Positions 25,104-38,774 are shown, counted from the first letter of the stretch. The stretch is 64,000 nt of DNA from Synaphobranchus kaupii (GCA_029718625.1 CM056379.1:63825626-63889625), one strand, 5' to 3'. Notes: generated by a model not told the origin, from the letters alone. A program made the numbers and translations.

Positions 25104-26445
25104 TAGGGTTGTCACGATATCCAATAATATCGAAAACATCGCAGAGATTACTGTCTGTAGCCACGATATTTAAAAAAAATACTTTTTAAAAAAAATGTAT
25201 TATTGCTATTCTAAGGACAAAACATGCATACATACCTTTATATGATAATATTGGTCAGAAAGTACTGCATGTGCTGTGGCCTGCCCGACAAATCTCAGTG
25301 TTGCGTCCTTTCCCGCTCCATTTTCTATTTTAGTTCTGATGCCTCGCAACAAATTCTGTATGCTTTGTTTTTTTAATATTTGGTTGTTATTATTTGCTCT
25401 GTATTTTTTTTTATTATTATTTTGTTCCAATTGGCCTATTCGTATACTGGTACTAATTAATTATCTGATGGTTATTACATCGATTTTCCCATTTCCAGTG
25501 GAAGGTTAGTGTAAGGTAGAATGTAGGATCAAATTACAACGTCTGATCGCTTGCTTTCAGCTTTGCAGAGGGGGCTAGTGCAATAGATGTAACAGCCACG
25601 GTGTCAATGTATTATCCTATCTCGTGACCGATCGTCATCCTTAGTTAAAAGAAAGCGAGAGAATATGGCTGATCTTGTTTCAAAGAAAAACACCACTTCG
25701 TCAACCTGGGAATTTTTCGGCTACAAACCCAATGATAACGGAGAACCGGCGAATGTCGACGAGGTAATATGCCATAAATGCATTAAAAAGTCGTCACAAC
25801 TAAGGATGGTAATACAACCAACAGTTCCCATAAAACATTTTCGCTTACTACACAGTCATTATGAGTGCATTATAACATTATGCCTATGAGAGCCTACAGG
25901 AGATGGCAATAAATAATTTGTAATATGCAGACATAGCAGCAAACATTGCATCGCAACATTGTTTTGTGGACATAGCTTGAAACGTAATAAATTGGCCACT
26001 TATCGTCATCAGGTTTATCATCACATTCATTTTGGAGCGATCTATGAAGTGTCTAGCTACTAAGTTACGAGAAAAAAACTGTTTTGTGAGATGAGTGACA
26101 GTACGGGATGTTGCAGTTGTCATTCATTTATACACAGATCCAAAACGAATAACCATTTGATTATCGTTTTTCAATTTGTTCTTAAAATGAATATAGCATA
26201 ACCATTAGTTTCTTGTTTTTTAATTTCTGTTTCTGAAACGGGAAGCGATTGGCCAAAAAGTACACGGATCGAGAAGCAACGCTCAGGCTACTGCAATTAG
26301 AACTCAATTCTGCCACACGTGGTAATTACTTCTGTTCACGTTGTCATTAATCCACTATAATTATATACGAACGATAATGTTGAACATCACGATAGTTCTT
26401 AAAGGCATATTGACAATATGAAAAAGGGATATTGTGACAACCCTA
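25104..26445 (+). mobile_element. hAT transposon, internally deleted, perfect 8-bp TSD
   Basis: The termini are TAGGGTTGTCACGATATCC (left) and the complement of TAGGGTTGTCACAATATCC (right). CTGTTCAA is duplicated at 25096-25103 and 26446-26453, the 8-bp signature of hAT elements. At 1342 bp it keeps a BED-finger start but lacks the catalytic region. A truncated relative lies at 57650-58511. Confidence 0.88.
25665..25889 (+). pseudogene. BED zinc finger start of a hAT transposase, truncated
   Basis: The frame starts MADLVSKKNTTSSTWEFFGY, followed by KPNDNGEPANVDEVICHKC. The aromatic W-x-x-F and the first Cys pair (C-x2-C) match a ZBED-type BED finger, the DNA-binding domain at the N terminus of hAT transposases. 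After CHKCIKK the expected GNTSNL-type stretch and His pair are absent and the frame runs into unrelated sequence, so the finger is cut in half. An acceptor-like pyrimidine tract with CAG lies upstream near 25552-25560. No dimerisation or catalytic domain follows. Confidence 0.75.
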
Positions 26446-26453
26446 CTGTTCAA

Positions 26454-27998
26454 AGCATCGAGCAGACGATCATAAGGTAGGGTATGTTAACCTTTATATA
26501 TACCTACCACCAATTTGTCACCAAGTGTGTGCAGGTTCATTTGAGATGAAAACTCCTCAGAGTACCTCTTTCTGCATTCCTAACTCATGACAGCAAATCC
26601 AAACAGAAGCACACATTATCAAAATCCAAAGTCCCCATTCAACAGCCATGATACCCCAATTAAAATTTACTTCTGGGCGATAAAAATAACAGCTCAAGCC
26701 ATCTCACAGGCTAAAATAAGCCCCCTGTGGTGGAATCTTCCCTGTTTCAACATTGTGTGCTGCTGTAGGGTTGAGTATCACTGGCTGCACTGAGAGATAC
26801 GCAATCCCTTCCCACTCAAAGGGCCAGTAAGTAAAACAATATGGACCCTCATAATGTGCTCTCATGTTTCACTGAGGCCCCGCTCACACTACAACTAAAT
26901 ACGGTTGTCGCTCCTCATTGTCGTGCTTAATCCAGTCAAGTTCACACCTACGGTTATGAATGAGAGCGACAACTAGTAGTAACGAGTCCTGTTGGAAACA
27001 GGTAGCAACTACCAAAGTTGACTCTTGTTCCTATGCAAATGTGCTTAGTTGTGCGAGTGTGGACGGGAACGGGAGTAGACAACTGGTAGCAAATGTGCAG
27101 TGATTAACTGCGCAACGCTCCCTGACTTCGATTAGAGCATGCTATGGGCGATGTTGAGTACTGTCAAAAGAAGCATTAGTCGACGTTGCTTCATTCACTA
27201 CCAGATCAGATGTGGAAACACACGTCTTCTCCGGCTTCTTTCGGCAGAGATTAACAAAAACTGAATGGGCGCGTCCATGTTTGCTGACATTGGAGATTAC
27301 GTTTACACCTGCAAGATAATTGAAACGAGAGATTCATGTTCAGCGTTGTAAATACAGGAGTGAGTCCGGTTACTCGTTCATACTTGTAAACGTTCTCGGT
27401 CTTCTAAATATGCATGTGTGAACGGACACAGAACATGAGTGACTCCAACTAATAACTTCTGGGTGTGCCTAAATGAGGGCCAGAGAGAGCAGGAGAGCAT
27501 TTTGTCTGTGTTTGATATGCGGCAGGCTGTTATCTGAATGCCTGTTTTGTGTAATGCAGGTGTCAAATGCGCAACATGGACTTAATTAATACATGCGCCC
27601 ATTAGTTCAGTTGTTCCTGTTTGTTCACAGTAAAAGTGCTGTCCTATGCGTCAAATGCACACTAGGATTTTTGTGAGAGAAGTAGGGCCCAGAGACAAGG
27701 GAGCTGAGTGGCCTGCTCGTCCCGCAATGCCCTGATGTCCCGTCCAGCAAGACAACCAGCACAAAAATTACTAATCGATACAGAAGAAGAGGCAGGGCCC
27801 AGGACGCTGGAGATTATCCATTCTGTCTGCTGTCGAGGACCTCTAAAGGCAACCAGAGTATTGAGGGATGTGGGAGAGTGGCTCATGGCCTGGTTCTTGC
27901 AGCTTTCTTTGGGTGGAGGTGGATGCACCAGAGCATCAGTCACCATCTGGGGCACCTGTAAGGAGCCACTCCCACTTTCATCTTACAAAGCACTGAGT
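26454..27998. other. Intronic stretch, possible MITE only
   Basis: A GCCCCGCTCACACTACA start near 26876 and a GTGTGAACGGACACAG near 27417 could be ends of a DNA element, but the pairing is short. Nothing else was recognised. Confidence 0.35.
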
Positions 27999-28006
27999 GT
28001 ATGCAA

Positions 28007-29201
28007 TAGTGTTGCACGGTACACCGAAACTTCGGTACTTCTTCGATACTTAAAAAAAAAAACGGTTCGGTATTAGAATTTTCCGACGTTTGGTACTTTA
28101 AAAAAAAATTTAATATTATTCTTTTTTTTTTAATATAATCTTTTTTTAATTTTTCTTTTATGTAGCTGCAGTATTTCCCTTACCGCAGAATGCTGGAATG
28201 ATCAAAATAGCATCTGGAAAAACCCTTGCCAAAACAGCTTCGGTTTCCCGTTAGGCCTAATTACATTTTCAATGGCAGCGCTGATATTATGAGGGTGTAA
28301 TTATAGTTTCCGCCTCTACGCAAAATGGCGCACTTTCGTCCGTTTCGCTATCTGACCAGAACTCTTACATTTTAGTGTAGAGTAAAAGCTAATACTGCAG
28401 AGGCAGGAGTTTGATTCTGCCTGTTTTTAAGGACTGATTATGGATCAGCACTATGGAGGAGTCTCAAAAGCAGCTCTACAGTGCTGCAAAGATAGCTGAT
28501 CCAGAAACAGCCCTTAAAAACCGGTAGAAACAAACTCCTTGTCCTGGGTTTAAGTTGTATAGTTCTGAATATCATTTGTGAAGCTAAGGGGGGTTTATTG
28601 TATATAAGTTCTTTTTTAAGTTTATTAATATTATAAATAACTAATATTTATTTACCATACGCCTTTGTGAGCAAATGTTATTTTAGCTCAGAATGGAGAA
28701 ATGCACCACTTTGGTACCAACACCCTCCCCATGTGTGCGACTACTCTCCGTACCCCCGACCTGCGCGATGATACTACCTCGGCCCCGCACGCGCGTTTGA
28801 TGACACCGTGTACGCGCAACAACACTGGTAGTTTCGAGGGGCCTACCACCCGGCCTGAAAAAAAATCTAGGGGAAACACTGTACTGTATGTGACTATTCT
28901 GAAATAAATGTATTCTGTAGCAAATTTCTGAATGATACAGCTTCTTCTTCAGTTCGAACTTAAAACCATGGATGTGCAGGGAATATTTTTTTAGATATTG
29001 ACATTTAAATAAAACTAGTAGAAACGAGGAGGAAATTGCCTCTGAAGGGCCAAAGTAAATAGGGTTAAGGTCATTTCAGTAGAGGTACCGAGTATCGAAT
29101 CAGTATCGTTTCAGTTTCAAGTACCGTTTCAGTATCGAGTATCATGATACTAAACCTGGTATCGGTATCGAAGTCAAAATTTTGGTATCGTGACAACACT
29201 A
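28007..29201. mobile_element. hAT-type element, TAGTGTTGCACGG family, copy 1
   Basis: GTATGCAA is duplicated at 27999-28006 and 29202-29209. The left end is TAGTGTTGCACGGTACACC and the right end is the complement of TAGTGTTGTCACGATACC. The subterminal left side has a CCGAAACTTCGG self-complementary block, and the right side is rich in GTATCG repeats. The 1195-bp body has no transposase. It shares about 80 bp on the left and about 320 bp on the right with the copy at 31974, but the interior is different. Confidence 0.85.
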
Positions 29202-29209
29202 GTATGCAA

Positions 29210-31965
29210 CATACATGACATGACTACATTCCAACGATCTCATTTACATATGCAAGAGAATACAGAAGCTCCTATTGGGTTTGCTTCATTAAAAAGACAT
29301 CCTGCACAGGGCTATCTCAGGAGAGGCACATTGTGTGAGTAGCCCTTTAAAATCAGAGACACCGCTCGCCCCTCCCACTACTGAACCAAACACACCGACA
29401 CCGGACACTGCACCTATACATTTCATGGGCTGTTTTTGTGAAATAATACTCCAGTTTTCTAAATATACCTCAGCCAGCCTTAGCAGCACTAGGCTAATAA
29501 TGTGTTGGAGGAAGAGTTGAAAAAAGACACCACACAAGGTATTCTTAGACAGAGCGTGCCATGCTAAAGGCACATGCACATCAGTGATACTGCCACATAT
29601 TAGCATCCATCCATTTCCATAGCTAGAGGGTTTCCATGCGCTGATATTCTTGAAACATACTACTCCTCTCTAGTTTTTTGTAGTCTTCCAAGTAAGGGGA
29701 TGTCAAAGAATGTTTGGTGGAGCCCCTACTGCACTTACCAGTAGGGGCCACTTCTGAATGGGAGCCATAATGTTGAAGGTGTTCTCACAGCAGCAGGCAA
29801 ATGTGGTATTCTAGGACTAGCAGAGCTAGAATCTTTAGCGACTCTTAGAAATAAGAGTGCTATCCATCTGCATAAGTCTGAATACAATTTAGTTTTAATT
29901 TTAGCTAAGATTTGGCTTCAGGAAGCTCTTTAAAACCATGGTTTTGAATGGATACATAAAAAAAGGCATAAATACGCGTTAATGTGCGCAGGTTGCATCC
30001 ACTTACAGGCCGAGCCAATGACATACAAAGAAAATGATGGTCATGCGGTGGGTGTTCAATTCACACTGCATGGAGCTTTGTGGGAATAACACACTGCATG
30101 GGGTTCACATTGATCCTTACAACAAAGAAATTAGTGGGAAGTGTACTCAAATTATCCTTTCATTATTCAGGTTCTGTGTTTAGCTTCTTGCTTTGAAATC
30201 CATTCGCCGCATGCAAATAATGGCAACTGATAATTCATCTCCACTGTAAACCATACGGAAGACGGTTATATCCCACATAAGCCTCTAGGCTAAAACTATT
30301 GAGTTGCAGGACACAGTCCCATCAGGAAGGCAGTCTGGGAATGGCACACATTTGCCTCCTAGGAGCTTGTCCAGGCAAGTGGAGGTATAACATTTCTCAA
30401 ACTCTAAAAATACCAACCAGCTACCCCACCACATCCCTCAGTGGGGGCAGAAGGCACATTTGGACACAGAGGGCAGGTGGGGGCAGGTTTGGGAATGATG
30501 TAATCTCCTGCACTGTCCCATCACCGCAGAAAAGGACCGTGCAGAGGTCTGCAAGCAGAAGCGGAATGCCAGCCTAGCTTTCAGAGGGCGGGTTTGCATT
30601 TTTATATTTTAAAGAACATCATTTTTAGCAGGCTCCAAAAAAAGGAAACTGCCTCATCAGAACAAACCCTTGAATGTTCATTTATCCTCAGCTGCTTCTG
30701 CCGCTTGGGGGCTCTCGGTTCCCTCACAGCATTTATACACCTGCTATGGACACAGCCACTCGCCTGGCTAACTTGTGCTGTGCTGCTCTGGGTTTTGTGC
30801 TGTAGCCGCCGCCTGTCGCCGCTGTTACTTCTGCGATCCACAGGGCTATTTCTGATCGCCCGCATTCTGCATCGCCGAGAAGCAGTGAGAGATCTATGCT
30901 GTTGTGACACAGAAGGGGGGATTCCCAAAGTTAGAAGCTTTTTGAAGTTTGGAACCGAAGGGGAAATTACAGTGTGGGACGTCTCAGAGTTGCGTTTACG
31001 GTGCCACCCTAAGCGCACAGCAGCAGGCCCAGATTAAAGAGCAAAGCCTGTTTCTCGTGCATATTTGCACGCCAAATACTCAGATAATTAAAGGGCAGGG
31101 TCAGGGCGATGGACACGACTTTGCAGCTGGTGAAGTGCTCCACTCCAAAGAACTGTCCCAACATGGTCCCCACATGGGCCCAACATCCCATTTACGGCAT
31201 GAGAACATGCATTTTTCAGGCAGTAAAAGTAATGAGATCAAAATGGGTTCCTTTTGCCAGCCTCAATGGAAACATCATCTCTCCAACGTGTACTTGCACG
31301 TAATGAAAAAAGAATAAGACCTAAGACGTAGGCTAAGTGCTTAGCCAGTGTCATTTAACACAGTGTAAGTTCTATTGAATTGGTGCGATGCATAGACAAT
31401 ACTTGGGTCACTCATTTACTGTCGAAAACCTGGTTCTGCACATCAGATATTTTCTCCTTTATTTCCTGTGGTGGCAATGATCTGACAAGTTCCAGTGGGG
31501 ATTCTCCATAATGATCTGTCACTGTTTACTGGCTTCTGTGTAAGAAAAAAGGCAGTGGTGCGAAACCCCTACTGAATCCTCCTATCTTTACCGTATCAGT
31601 CAATGCGGCTTTCAACACATAAAACAACGATGTAATTAGAAAAGGAAGTTTGAAGGCAAACTTCAAGTAAGCTTGAAAAAGCAAAGCACAGAGAACACTA
31701 TGTTTTGGGAATAGAAATGAGACATTAGACAATGGACATTGTTATCAATAGTATGTACAAGTGTTCCGTTATATGTTAAGCTGAAATGAACATGAATAGA
31801 ACCTATAACAGGATAAGGGTATTGTATTCAATTGAGTTGATATTAACTGAACCAACTGCAACCAAACTATGAGGGGAAACAACAAACCCCCTGTTCTAGC
31901 TTTATTAGTATACGATTTGTGACAACTCTGCCTAATACGGAGTTTCTAAGTCCCACTATTGTCAC
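29210..31965. other. Intronic stretch without recognised genes
   Basis: Open frames at 30594-31037 (+) and 30602-31018 (-) overlap on opposite strands and show no domain. No element termini were recognised. Probably unique intron sequence. Confidence 0.4.
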
Positions 31966-31973
31966 CTAGCTAG

Positions 31974-33066
31974 TAGTGTTGCACGGTACACCGAAACTTC
32001 GGTACTTTTTCGATACTTAAAAAAAAAAAAACGGTTCGGTATTAGAATTTTCCGACGTTCGGTACTTTTAGGTCAAATGTGTGCTCTGCTGTTATGCGTC
32101 TGCATTACTGATTGAGAGGATGAAAGGTGAACGTTAGCTAACAATACTACGAGTCTGATTCTTTCACACGCGCGATATTGTTTTTGGCCGGCAGAGCTAT
32201 AGGCTACTTTACGTTACCTACTAAACTAACGCCTTACTTCCACAGAGAATTTAGGTGAGCACAAAGTAAAGGATTTAACGATAATTTGACTTGAAAAATG
32301 ATGGTATAATCACTGAAAATAACCCCGATAGACTGTCGTCGTATTTTATCATGTCACGTATAGAAACAATAATATTTTTTTAAAACGTTGTACAAATGAG
32401 TATTCGCCGTTTTCCCTTGCTTACTGTACTATATACAGAACCTGATGCACTTTCGGTTTAGAAGACACCTCATTTTTTTCTCCAAAATCTCTCGTATAAA
32501 TATGTTTAAGAAACCAAGTACTTACCAGTATATTCAGCTACAGCTGTTTTCTGATGAACCCTGAAGAGTTTATCTTGTTATATTTCGCCAAAGTCCCGTA
32601 CAGTCGACATTTCCGCAGTGACCACCCCTCTCACTTAGGGCTGAAATACGTTGCTGTACTTGTGTGAATACACACGCGCTTTCGTACGTTCTTTTTTAAA
32701 CGTATTTAAATACATTAGGCGACGTATGTTATGGTTATTATATATATACTGTATGTGACTATTCTGAAATAAATGTATTCTGTAGCAAATTTCTGAATGA
32801 TACAGCTTCTTCTTCAGTTCGAACTTAAAACCATGGATGTGCAGGGAATATTTTTTTAGATATTGACATTTAAATAAAACTAGTAGAAACCAGGAGGAAA
32901 TTGCCTCTGAAGGGCCAAAGTAAATAGGGTTAAGGTCATTTCAGTAGAGGTACCGAGTATCGAATCAGTATCGTTTCAGTTTCAAGTACCGTTTCAGTAT
33001 CAAGTATCATGATACTAAACCTGGTATCGGTATCGAAGTCAAAATTTTGGTATCGTGACAACACTA
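31974..33066. mobile_element. hAT-type element, TAGTGTTGCACGG family, copy 2
   Basis: CTAGCTAG is duplicated at 31966-31973 and 33067-33074. The ends are those of the 28007-29201 copy. The interior from about 32190 to 32345 is instead similar to the inner part of the TTAA foldback element at 43915-44660 (shared blocks include ACTTTACGTTACCTAC, TACTTCCACAGAGAAT and AATAACCCCGATAGAC). No coding region is intact. Confidence 0.85.
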
Positions 33067-33544
33067 CTAGCTAGTCCATTTAACAAGCAACCCCCCACTC
33101 AGTCTCACCTGCAACTATACCGGACAATGCGCGACACAGTGGACATTAGCATCCATCTGTGAGTTTATAAAAATATTTTTTCACCACCAAAGATTCTTAT
33201 TCTGTCATAGCAACAAGATAAAGACGACAATAGCCTGAACGTATGCCAAAACTGCTCACTCAACAGAAAAATAAACAAGTGAAATTCTTATGCAATTATA
33301 ACACATCATTCTACTGTCAATAGCTGCTACTAAATATGAAATAAATATACAATCCTACCATTGGCTTTATGCATAAAAACGCATACGCACTTTTCTCTTT
33401 CAAAAAGTCACTTTCAAAATTCAATGGTCATTTATTGTCTTGGACAATCTGTTTGGGAAATACACACTACTTTATAATGCTATTACACCATCTGAAACTA
33501 TCTGAACCCCGCGTGCTGATCAAACCTGTCTCATGCATTCCAGT

Positions 33545-34613
33545 TAGTAGTGTAACGATTCATGCGATGCATCGATGAATCGATTGTCAGTCCTACCGAT
33601 TCAACTAAATCGATCTGCTAAAATAAATAAATAGAATGAATCGCTTTGGCTTCACCAATAATCGATATAAATGCTTTATATATATAATAATCGATATAAA
33701 CCAACCCATCCATCCATCCATCCAGCCACTGACTCTTAACTCACTCACACACCAACCTACTCTCTCCCGTCAGCATGTAGCCTATTGATAAGTACAAATG
33801 TTCAAAATAGCTTTGTTACAGGGCTGAGCAATTCATTTGTTTAATTACATTTTTGTATTCAGGCCTACTGTGTAGAATCTACCCACCCACTCACCCATCC
33901 ATCCACCCACCCTCTCACTCACCCACCCACCCACCCACCCACCCACCCACTCACCCACTCACTCACTCACTCACTCACTCACTCACTCACTCACTCACTC
34001 ACTCACTCACTCACTCTCACCCACCCACCCTCTCACTCACTCACCCACCCACTCACTCACTCACTCTCACCCACCCTCTCACTCACCCACCCACTCACTC
34101 ACCCACCCACTCACTCACTCTCACCCACCCACTCACTCACTCACCCACTCATTCTCACCCACCCTCTCACTCACTCACCCACCCTCTCACTCACTCTCAC
34201 CCACCCACCCACTCACTCACTGACTCTTAACTCACCCACCCACTCTCTCCCCTGCCAGCATGTAGCCTATTGAAAAATGTTCAAAATAACTGAGCCATGT
34301 TTAATTACATTTTTGTATTCAGCATAAAATATTATGCAGGACTACTTTTTTTATAGAATAAATATGTTTAATAAGTAATTCTGTTGTCTGTTTATTTTTT
34401 CACCTTTCAGAAGAATACAAATAGTCTCACTCGCATTATTGCATGTTTATTTCATGGATATAGAATTTTGGTTAAAAGTTACTGAATCGAATCGTGGTTT
34501 ACAGAATCAAATCGAATCGTTCCAAAAAAAAAAAAGTGTCCTTGAATCGAATCGCCAACTACTGAATCGTTAATCGAATCGAATCACTGTGAAGCCAAAG
34601 ATTCACACCCCTA
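33545..34613. mobile_element. hAT-type MITE expanded by a microsatellite
   Basis: ATTCCAGT is duplicated at 33537-33544 and 34614-34621. The left end is TAGTAGTGTAACGATTCAT and the right end is the complement of TAGGGGTGTGAATCTTTGG. Both subterminal regions are dense in GAATCGAT-type words. The centre is largely replaced by a CACC/CACT repeat (about 33880-34230). No transposase. Confidence 0.8.
33880..34240. repeat. Imperfect (CACC/CACT)n microsatellite
   Basis: Mixed ACCC and ACTC tetranucleotide units run for about 350 bp inside the hAT MITE. They are preceded by (CATC)n at 33703-33724. The Thr/His/Ser/Pro open frame across it is only a reading of the repeat. Confidence 0.9.
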
Positions 34614-34621
34614 ATTCCAGT

Positions 34622-37600
34622 TCATTCTGGTTTCATTGCCAACTCTTTTATCCAATCTAGGACATTATAACCTTCGCAACAGTGTTGGCAATGTCTTACT
34701 GGGTGCTCTGAACAATAAATTACAGCCGGGCGTAACAGAATTTCTAGTTTTATTAGTTTAGTTTTAAGCAACTTAGAATGTACACTCGCTCAGTGAGGTG
34801 TGATTGTTGTATTCCTAAGTTTTTACTAATTTGGTCAACTCGAAAATCTTTGCCTTGCTTACATGGTATGGAAGGGGGAATCTGGTCTGGACAGGGGAAT
34901 CGGGCTGATTAGGGCCATGCCTAATGTCAGAGCAGCAATTATACACAGGTGAGTCCTGTTATGCATTTAAAATAAAAACAGTTCTCCCAGTAGGTGCCTG
35001 GAACATGGAGAACAGTGACGTCACCACTAAACCCCAGAGAGAGAGTGCACAACCGAGAAAGCAGCTTTTGGGACTGGGTCAGAAAAAGATACCATACTAT
35101 TGATTCTATCAGAGAATATGCCTAAGAACATGACAGAGATTTTCCGCCTCGATATACAAGTATCACTTTTTGGAATATTTCAAATATGTAAGTTAGTTTG
35201 ATATTATTTTTGCATTTTGAGTGCATTGCACATGCTGTAGTATAAGCGTTCATAGGTGGCTCAGCAATGATTTTCCGTGAAGCTAGAACATTTGCCAGCA
35301 TTTTCCTGATGGCAAAATATTATTTTATTGTAATCTTATCATACATAATATAGACTACGGCATATTAGTGTCCCCCTGGGCTATACTTGTCACTCAGGGG
35401 ATGGAAAATACTCATTGCAATTTACTGTGTGCTGATATATACTAGATGAATGTAAAATAAAGTGATTACGAATGGGAACATTTTTGAAAAAAAAACTACA
35501 GAGAAATGTCATCCCAGGGCATGCAGCAAAAGATTACATACTGTAGAGTCCAGAAAAAAAATTATGTTTTATTGAGGTACAAAAGTGAATGATTAGGCTA
35601 CATATTTAGGTCTGTGTACCAGTGTGATATCAATGTATATATGCTTTATAAAGTGGAAAAAAAATATTTGATGACAGGTTTTGGATAGGTTTTTGTACCC
35701 ACAGATACTGTATCTATCCCCCTATACTGATTAAAAGATAATTAAAGGTAATTCCCACTTGAAAATGATTCAAGTGAGTTTCATGAGGCAAAACAGTTTA
35801 AACATATGATTATTTTATGATTTACAGCAGTGCACAATTTAGCCATTTAGGATAGATTTGGAGACACTGAGGGACAACAGGGTACACTGCCTACAATTTG
35901 CAAAAAAATACAAATTTAGTATTTCTGCATATCACCCTCAGATTTTTCACACTTGTGGACCAGGGACAAGCAGTCTATGATCCAGGAAATGTTTTACCCG
36001 TTTCACATATTTAGCTCTTAGTATTTCATTGCAAACTGCATTTGCATTGCATTTTTTTCCAAGATTTCTTTGCATTTGTGGCACTTTATTTTGACATAAA
36101 TTATGAAAATAAACAAATCTAAGTTAGTTGTACCATTTACAATACTGTCTCATTTCATGTAAGCCATTTTCCAGGTTTCTGTGATGCCCACACCTGGAGG
36201 TATAAAGTCATAAATAGAACACCCCCTAAATAGGTGAGAATTGACCAAATTTGGCATCTGTGTGAAGGGGTTAAACAGAAAGCCCAAGCAACTTAATTCC
36301 CAACTAAGTGAAGGTATTGACAGAATTTGCTGAGCCTAGCTTTAACTTTAATAGAAATTTGGGTGGAATAAGAATAAATAATAGAAAGAACAGCAAGTTG
36401 GCTTTTTCAAGCAAACTTAATTACACTATTTGGCTGCATCTGTGAGAAAACATACAGTTAAACACTAACGCTAGGCATGAACAGAAATGAACTCGCTCCC
36501 AAAAATGGAGCTTAATGTACCATCACCCCAATGAACACAGCAAATTAATGAGTGTCCCAGTAACGGAAGAGGGTGGCAGTAAGGTGCGGCTCACGACCTT
36601 GTCCCAAAATGGGCCAGTTTCCTTTGACGTCAACAAGTATAATTTGGTTAGACCATGTCTAATCAATGCCATGATTGGTGTTGAATGCATGCAATAGGAC
36701 GGTCTCATGGATGCACAGGATTGGCGACAGCAGCTGGGTAGCTGGACCAGGAAAATTCATACTGCTGACACATTAAAAAGAGCCAAGTGTTCATATGGCA
36801 GGCAGCTGTGTATTACATTAAGCCCAAAGAAAAGGACCCTTGATTTAAGGCCATTTCATGTGAAAAGATCACGATTCAAGCTATGAATGGTTTTATAATA
36901 TAAAGCCACTATGTCTGGCAGTGCCACGTTGTTCTCAAGTGTCAATTATCTTCGTTCCGCGAATTAAAACGTAACATAATGGTGGCAGAGCAAACCACCT
37001 ACAGCACAGTTCAGTAGGAGATCTGGCTACAGATTCTGACTTTCTCTACAGTGACTTAAGTCAGCGGAATTGATGGCCGCAGTATTGTTCCTGTGCTGGT
37101 CATGCCAATGAAATTCATGAAAGATCTACCTTTTCCCCTGGTATTAAACTACCCTTGGCCACACAGTAAACACTTCTATCTGTTCTGGGACTGCTTAACA
37201 AAGGTAAGCCCTGAATAATTCATGCCTGGTCCTCTTAGTGAGGTCTGCTGGTCTCCTATATTAAGTGTCCCCTAAAAAATTTTATTTGTAAAACTTTCAT
37301 TTTGTGACACAGTCTTGGGTCCCTGGTTTAAAAACAACTATACAATGCAAATCTATTGTGGTTTTTAAACCCATTCTCATTTTACTAATTAATGGCAGCG
37401 TCATATCTAGTGTAACATATGGTATATAGGATAAATTTCAGCACATTTTCTATTTTTACTGCCACTGTCAGTGTCAGTGTCAGTTCAAAGCCAAACATCT
37501 AGGTAACTTGGACAAAATAAAGCAGAACTTTGTACCACACTGAAAAATAAAGTGTAAGGGATAAGGAATATGATGTCATACAGGGTATAAAATTACATTT

Positions 37601-37929
37601 TTTAACCCACAGGCCAGAGCAGTAGAATCTTGTGGATTCTAAAAATCACCAGCCAGCTTCAACATTTTACCAGCCACATTATCTTTTAGTATACAACACA
37701 ACCTAGTTGGTTACCTGCTAAAGTGGCTGCTAGAGTAGAATCTTACCATCCACAATCAAAACTTTAAGCAAGTTCTGAAACAAAGTTTGCCAACTTTCCT
37801 TTTTCTGATTTGTACTTCACTGTCTGGGTACCCTTTGCTACTCTCTGTGATGTGAATCAGCCAAATCTACCACTTTAGCTACAAAGCCTATTGTTACATC
37901 TCCACTGTCTGCAATTCTTCTGAACAAAC
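34622..37929. other. Intronic stretch without recognised genes
   Basis: AT-rich sequence. A 10-bp palindrome GTGACGTCAC (a full CRE-type site) lies at 35015-35024. GAAGGGGTTAA at 36264-36274 could be the right end of a TTAA-target element, but the partner end was not found. No exon is supported. Confidence 0.4.
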
Positions 37930-38590
37930 TACAAACCCCAATTCCTAAAATGTTGTGTAAAATGCACATAAAAGCAGAAAGCAGTGATTTGTAATTCTCT
38001 TTTACATATATTTAATTGAAAACAGTACAAAAATATATATATTTCATGTTTTACCTTATCAACTTTATTGACTTTTGTAAATATACGCTAATTCTGAATT
38101 TGATACCTGCAACACGTTCCAAAAACATACTGGGAAGTTCAAAAAACACCCGTTTGGAACATTCCACAGGTAAACAGGTGATGCTATCATGACTGGGTAT
38201 AAAGGGATATCAAAAGACTCTTGATATCTTATTTTCAGGTACTCCTACAAGCGATACTATAACCTCTCAGCATTGATGACTTACAGCCATTTAGCCAACC
38301 ATGGGTTCCATACTATTCCCATGTAATTTACAGCTAAATCTAGTCCCCCCCCCCCCCCAATTCCCATAGAGATCCATTCAAATGCAGAGAGGTTATAGTA
38401 TCACTTGTAAGAGTAACTGAAAATAAGATAAAGAGTCTTTTCATATCCTTTTATACATAGTCATGATAGCATGACCTGTTTACCTGTGGAATGTTCCAAA
38501 CAGGTGTTTTTTGAACTTCCCAGTCTTTTTTTGCCCCCGTCCCAACTCTTTTGGAACGTGTTGTAGGCATCAAATTGGGAATTCGGGATT
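37930..38590. mobile_element. Tc1/mariner-type foldback element with module copy D
   Basis: Inverted arms at about 38100-38200 and 38460-38585 share the blocks AACACGTTCCAAAA, GGGAAGTTCAAAAAACACC and GAACATTCCACAGGTAAACA. The left side extends outward to about 37930 with a CCCCAATTCCTAAAA terminus known from a common fish Tc1 family. The right terminus is cut near 38590. Between the arms lies the shared palindromic module (38200-38455), with a C14 run at 38345-38358. Confidence 0.6.
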
Positions 38591-38744
38591 AATGATAGAG
38601 ACCACAGAAGTAAGAGCAGGGACCGCCGGTGACAATGTTCATTGTTGTCATTTGCATATGTGACATAATGAACAAAGGAATAGCAAGGGTCCGCTTCAGT
38701 TAACACTAGAAAAAGTGCTGCCAGCAAAGCAATTACAAAACTAC

Positions 38745-38774
38745 GTGCGTGTGTGTGTGTGTGTGTGTGTGTGT
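38745..38774. repeat. (GT)n microsatellite
   Basis: About 15 GT units with one early GC interruption. It lies in the intron, between two Tc1-related elements. Confidence 0.9.

Noticed and set aside
30594..31037. 147-codon frame overlapped by a 138-codon frame on the other strand
   Set aside because: Mirror open frames in a GC-richer patch, no family match.
33853..34230. 125-codon open frame rich in His, Pro, Ser, Thr
   Set aside because: It is a translation of the CACC/CACT microsatellite.
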